Made by a program: the position numbers and the translations under genes. Below the pieces are notes generated by a model. The model saw only the letters and a program-made list of their open reading frames with translations. It searched no databases and was not told where the DNA came from. Shown here one piece after another: positions 62,217 to 64,000 of a DNA stretch of 64,000 bases. The DNA comes from Deinococcus sedimenti (GTDB lineage Bacteria > Deinococcota > Deinococci > Deinococcales > Deinococcaceae). The stretch covers positions 620,001 through 684,000 of the forward strand of contig NZ_BMQN01000001.1 of the NCBI RefSeq assembly GCF_014648135.1, written 5' to 3'. Numbering within the stretch: position 1 is the stretch's first letter; every line of letters begins with the position of its first letter.

Positions 62217-62634
62217 GCCGGACAGTGTAGGGCCATCAGCTGGAGAAGAGACCCCGTACCCATACCGAGTGGAGTCGGGCAGGCCCTCAACACCACCCAT
62301 CGTTCGCCATGGACAGCAGAAGTCAGAGCTGTTAAGAGTCACCCTCAACTCCTCTGAATCGAACCCGGCCAGGACCTGAACAGGACAGCGGGTGGAATGG
62401 GAGTCAAGGGACGGGGGGTTGAGCCCTCCAGGAATCTGAAAACGCTGTGATTCCTGGTGTCTCGTGAGCCACCGGTCGATACCTCAACTCACGTCGAGAA
62501 CCCGTCTTTCTCGACTTCAGTCTGCTCGGGTTGAACGGGCATGGGGCAGTCGGCAGAAGGGGATAGGTCCTCGTGACGTCTTCAGTCTCCGTTCTGCCTG
62601 ACGCTCAGTTGCTGGGAGGTCAGCGGGGTGGGTA
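62217..62634. other. Intergenic region with repeat C and further hairpins
   Basis: No gene is seen in these 418 bp. The nanE -10 box (TACACT, 62229-62224) is at the left, repeat relative C at 62310-62460, and a small hairpin GTCGAG/CTCGAC near 62490-62515. The rest is unstructured to the eye. Confidence 0.5.
62310..62460 (+). repeat. Structured intergenic repeat, relative C
   Basis: CAGAG (62324-62328) pairs with CTCTG (62352-62356), followed by AATCGAACCC, then AGGACAGCGGGTGGAA...GGAG as in relative A, then a perfect second hairpin CCAGGAATC (62428-62436) with GATTCCTGG (62449-62457). The order hairpin, CGA box, GGAG box, hairpin is the same as in the longer copies. Confidence 0.55.
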
Positions 62635-63636
62635 TCAGCAGGGCCCCTCGGCTGGCACGATCATCATGACCGGGTTCTGAAGCGATGGATATGTCTGCTG
62701 CAGGCGTGTCAGATCCTGTTGAGCCGCCGTGAATCCCTGTGCGGCGGCCAGACGCAGCCACACGGCTGCCTGCCCCAGATCTCGCCAGACGCCCTGACCA
62801 TTGGCATACGCGGCGGCCAGATTATGTTGAGCCTGCGCGAAGCCCTGCTGCGCTGCCCGGGCGTACCAGCAGAACGCCTGGACATCGTTCCGGGGAACGC
62901 CACGGCCGTTGGCATACAGCACGCCCAGGTTGTTCTGGGCGATCATGTCGCCCTGCTCGGCGGCCCGGCGGTACCAGCTGGCGGCCAGCGCGTCATCTTG
63001 CGGAACGCCCACCCCCCTGGTGTACAGCACGGCCATGTTCAGCTGAGCGGGGATCAGGCCCTGCTCAGCGGCCCGGCGGTACCACTCGGCTGCCTGCGCG
63101 TCACTCTGATCCACTCCCTGCGCATTGTCGTACAGCTGCCCCAGCTGCAGTTGCGCTTCCGGGTGGCCCTGCTCGGCGGCCTGCCGGAACCATCGAGCGG
63201 CCAGGGCGTCGTCTCTGGGAACGCCCTGACCATCGTGATACAGAACACCCAGGTTGAATTGCGCCAGGATGTGACCCTGCTCGGCCGCCTTCCGGAACCA
63301 CACGGCGGCCTGAGCGTCGTCCTGCGCAGTACCCTGAGCAGTCAGGAACAACACCCCGAGGTTGAACTGCGCGCTGGCGTGACCCTGCTCGGCCGCCCGG
63401 CGGTACCAGACGGCAGCCAATGTCGCGTCAGGCGTCACCCCACGGCCTGTCATATACATCGTCGCCAGCCAGAATTGGCCAGCCGCGTCCCCAGCTTGAG
63501 CCGCGTCCGTGAATTCCCGGACAGCCTCAGCGTATGATCCCGTGCGGTACAGGCCGATGCCGTCCTCCACGGACGCTCCCGCGGTGGTGCTCAGAACTGC
63601 CCAGAGCGCCACTATCCATGTGTATCGCTTCTTCAT
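62635..63636 (-). CDS. Exported Sel1-repeat protein
   Basis: A 333-residue protein with a signal peptide (MKKRYTWIVALWAVLSTTAGA) and seven Sel1-like 36-residue repeats plus a partial eighth, each built on AAEQGhaxAQfNLGxLYxxGxGVpxDdaqAaxWyrk. Such helical solenoids hold protein partners together; outside the cytoplasm they may act in envelope or cell-wall complexes. The ATG at 63636 has GGAGGACACC upstream and exposes the signal peptide. The GH3 gene diverges from it across repeat copy 3. Confidence 0.85.
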   Translation of the reverse strand: MKKRYTWIVALWAVLSTTAGASVEDGIGLYRTGSYAEAVREFTDAAQAGDAAGQFWLATMYMTGRGVTPDATLAAVWYRRAAEQGHASAQFNLGVLFLTAQGTAQDDAQAAVWFRKAAEQGHILAQFNLGVLYHDGQGVPRDDALAARWFRQAAEQGHPEAQLQLGQLYDNAQGVDQSDAQAAEWYRRAAEQGLIPAQLNMAVLYTRGVGVPQDDALAASWYRRAAEQGDMIAQNNLGVLYANGRGVPRNDVQAFCWYARAAQQGFAQAQHNLAAAYANGQGVWRDLGQAAVWLRLAAAQGFTAAQQDLTRLQQTYPSLQNPVMMIVPAEGPC

Positions 63637-63778
63637 CAGGTGTCCTCCGTTCAGGGCTGCGTTCTTCCATGCTGCAACGACAGTATCGGCAGCGTGAACT
63701 CGCTGATGATGTCCCCCGTCGGGTGGGCATGCATGTCGTGGACTGGACACATGACGTGTGGTCACGGGCTGCACTATA

Positions 63779-63899
63779 GAAAGGTTTACAAATCTTTCAA
63801 CCCGAGCGAATGCGAGAAGGAGCAAAGCGGGTTCCGGTCGTGGAGTTGGCAGATCAGTGGTCTTCCGATCTGTCAACGAAACAGATGGAATCCGTGTAA
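63779..63899. repeat. Structured intergenic repeat, copy 3
   Basis: The first hairpin GAAAGGTTT (63779-63787) with AAATCTTTC (63790-63798) is followed by CCCGAGCGA, GGGTTCCGGTCGTGGAG, the second hairpin CAGATC (63850-63855) with GATCTG (63867-63872) and the right end GGAATCCGTGT. The left terminal repeat seen in copies 1 and 2 is replaced by other sequence. The element lies between divergent genes and ends 30 nt before the GH3 start. Confidence 0.82.
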
Positions 63900-63928
63900 G
63901 ATGTTGAAATTGCCGTACGCTGGGCGTC

Positions 63929-64000
63929 GTGAGTCTGACTCTGACAAGCGGCGCGCTGGTGATGGTGGACATTCCCGGCCCCACCCTGGATGACGATACG
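63929..64000 (+). CDS. Start of a glycoside hydrolase family 3 (NagZ-like) gene
   Basis: Only 24 codons are in the window. MSLTLTSGALVMVDIPGPTL resembles the first strand and loop of GH3 beta-N-acetylhexosaminidases of the NagZ type, which recycle peptidoglycan sugars. The GTG lies 7 nt after TACGCT (63916-63921), which makes the start convincing. The family call is tentative on so short a piece, but the amino-sugar neighbours fit it. Confidence 0.5.
   Translation, partial: MSLTLTSGALVMVDIPGPTLDDDT

Overview
This is a high-GC (roughly 70%) bacterial chromosomal segment with densely packed genes and strongly GC-biased third codon positions. The gene set, the very common short-leader promoter layout (TANNNT placed 5-10 nt before an ATG or GTG) and the protein families point to Deinococcus or a close relative. 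This is inference from the sequence alone. There is no prophage, transposase, CRISPR array, rRNA or recognisable tRNA. Most genes are housekeeping or accessory metabolism.

Layout. 1-8.4 kb: end of a nitronate monooxygenase gene, the B12 chaperone GTPase meaB with a methyltransferase-like membrane protein, a GMC oxidoreductase divergent from argJ, and two proteins of unknown function. 8.5-16.7 kb: a shikimate-dehydrogenase-like protein, then a reverse-strand isoleucine T-box operon (DHCW cupin, short ORF, ileS), then rho, a LysM/M23 peptidase and a response regulator. 16.8-24.6 kb: pdxS-pdxT (vitamin B6), an MFS exporter, an aldo/keto reductase, a response regulator, a DinB-like protein, an inosine/xanthosine triphosphatase, an MBL hydrolase, a secreted protein and a glycosyltransferase. 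24.9-30.3 kb: a 600-residue unknown protein divergent from a membrane Ser/Thr kinase with an NHL propeller, a thioredoxin-fold protein and ftsY. 30.4-38.4 kb: a peptide ABC operon (binding protein and two permeases), an FAH-family hydrolase, a GAF-GGDEF-EAL protein and an acyl-CoA dehydrogenase. 38.6-49.9 kb: a possible ribbon-helix-helix regulator with a Kef-type antiporter, a newly proposed 47-residue membrane protein, purB, a YcaQ-type glycosylase, an APH-like kinase, glmM, rpsT, recX and a lipid kinase. 50-57.9 kb: an acyl-CoA mutase with a TetR-type operator, a GNAT protein, TerC, an AI-2E-family transporter, typA/bipA and a lipoprotein. 58-64 kb: an amino-sugar cluster (nanE, sugar-binding protein, GH20), a Sel1-repeat protein and the start of a GH3 gene.

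Three patterns run across the window. (1) At least 25 genes start 5-10 nt after a -10 box, which suggests leaderless mRNAs. (2) Up to nine genes, including meaB, rho, ileS, the Ser/Thr kinase, ftsY, the AI-2E transporter and typA, follow a tiny ORF of 11-44 codons; in most cases its stop codon overlaps the next start as GTGA or ATGA, which suggests translational coupling. (3) Six intergenic copies of a structured repeat of about 120-155 bp are present. They have two hairpins whose stems differ in sequence but keep pairing.

Functional links: ileS expression is probably set by uncharged tRNA-Ile. The acyl-CoA mutase has Phe and Gln at the two positions that are Tyr and Arg in methylmalonyl-CoA mutase, and its promoter carries a CNAACGNNCGTTNG palindrome, so it may act on an isobutyryl-type substrate in acyl-CoA breakdown, with MeaB as a possible partner. 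The 58-64 kb genes fit import and breakdown of N-acetylated amino sugars, possibly from cell walls.
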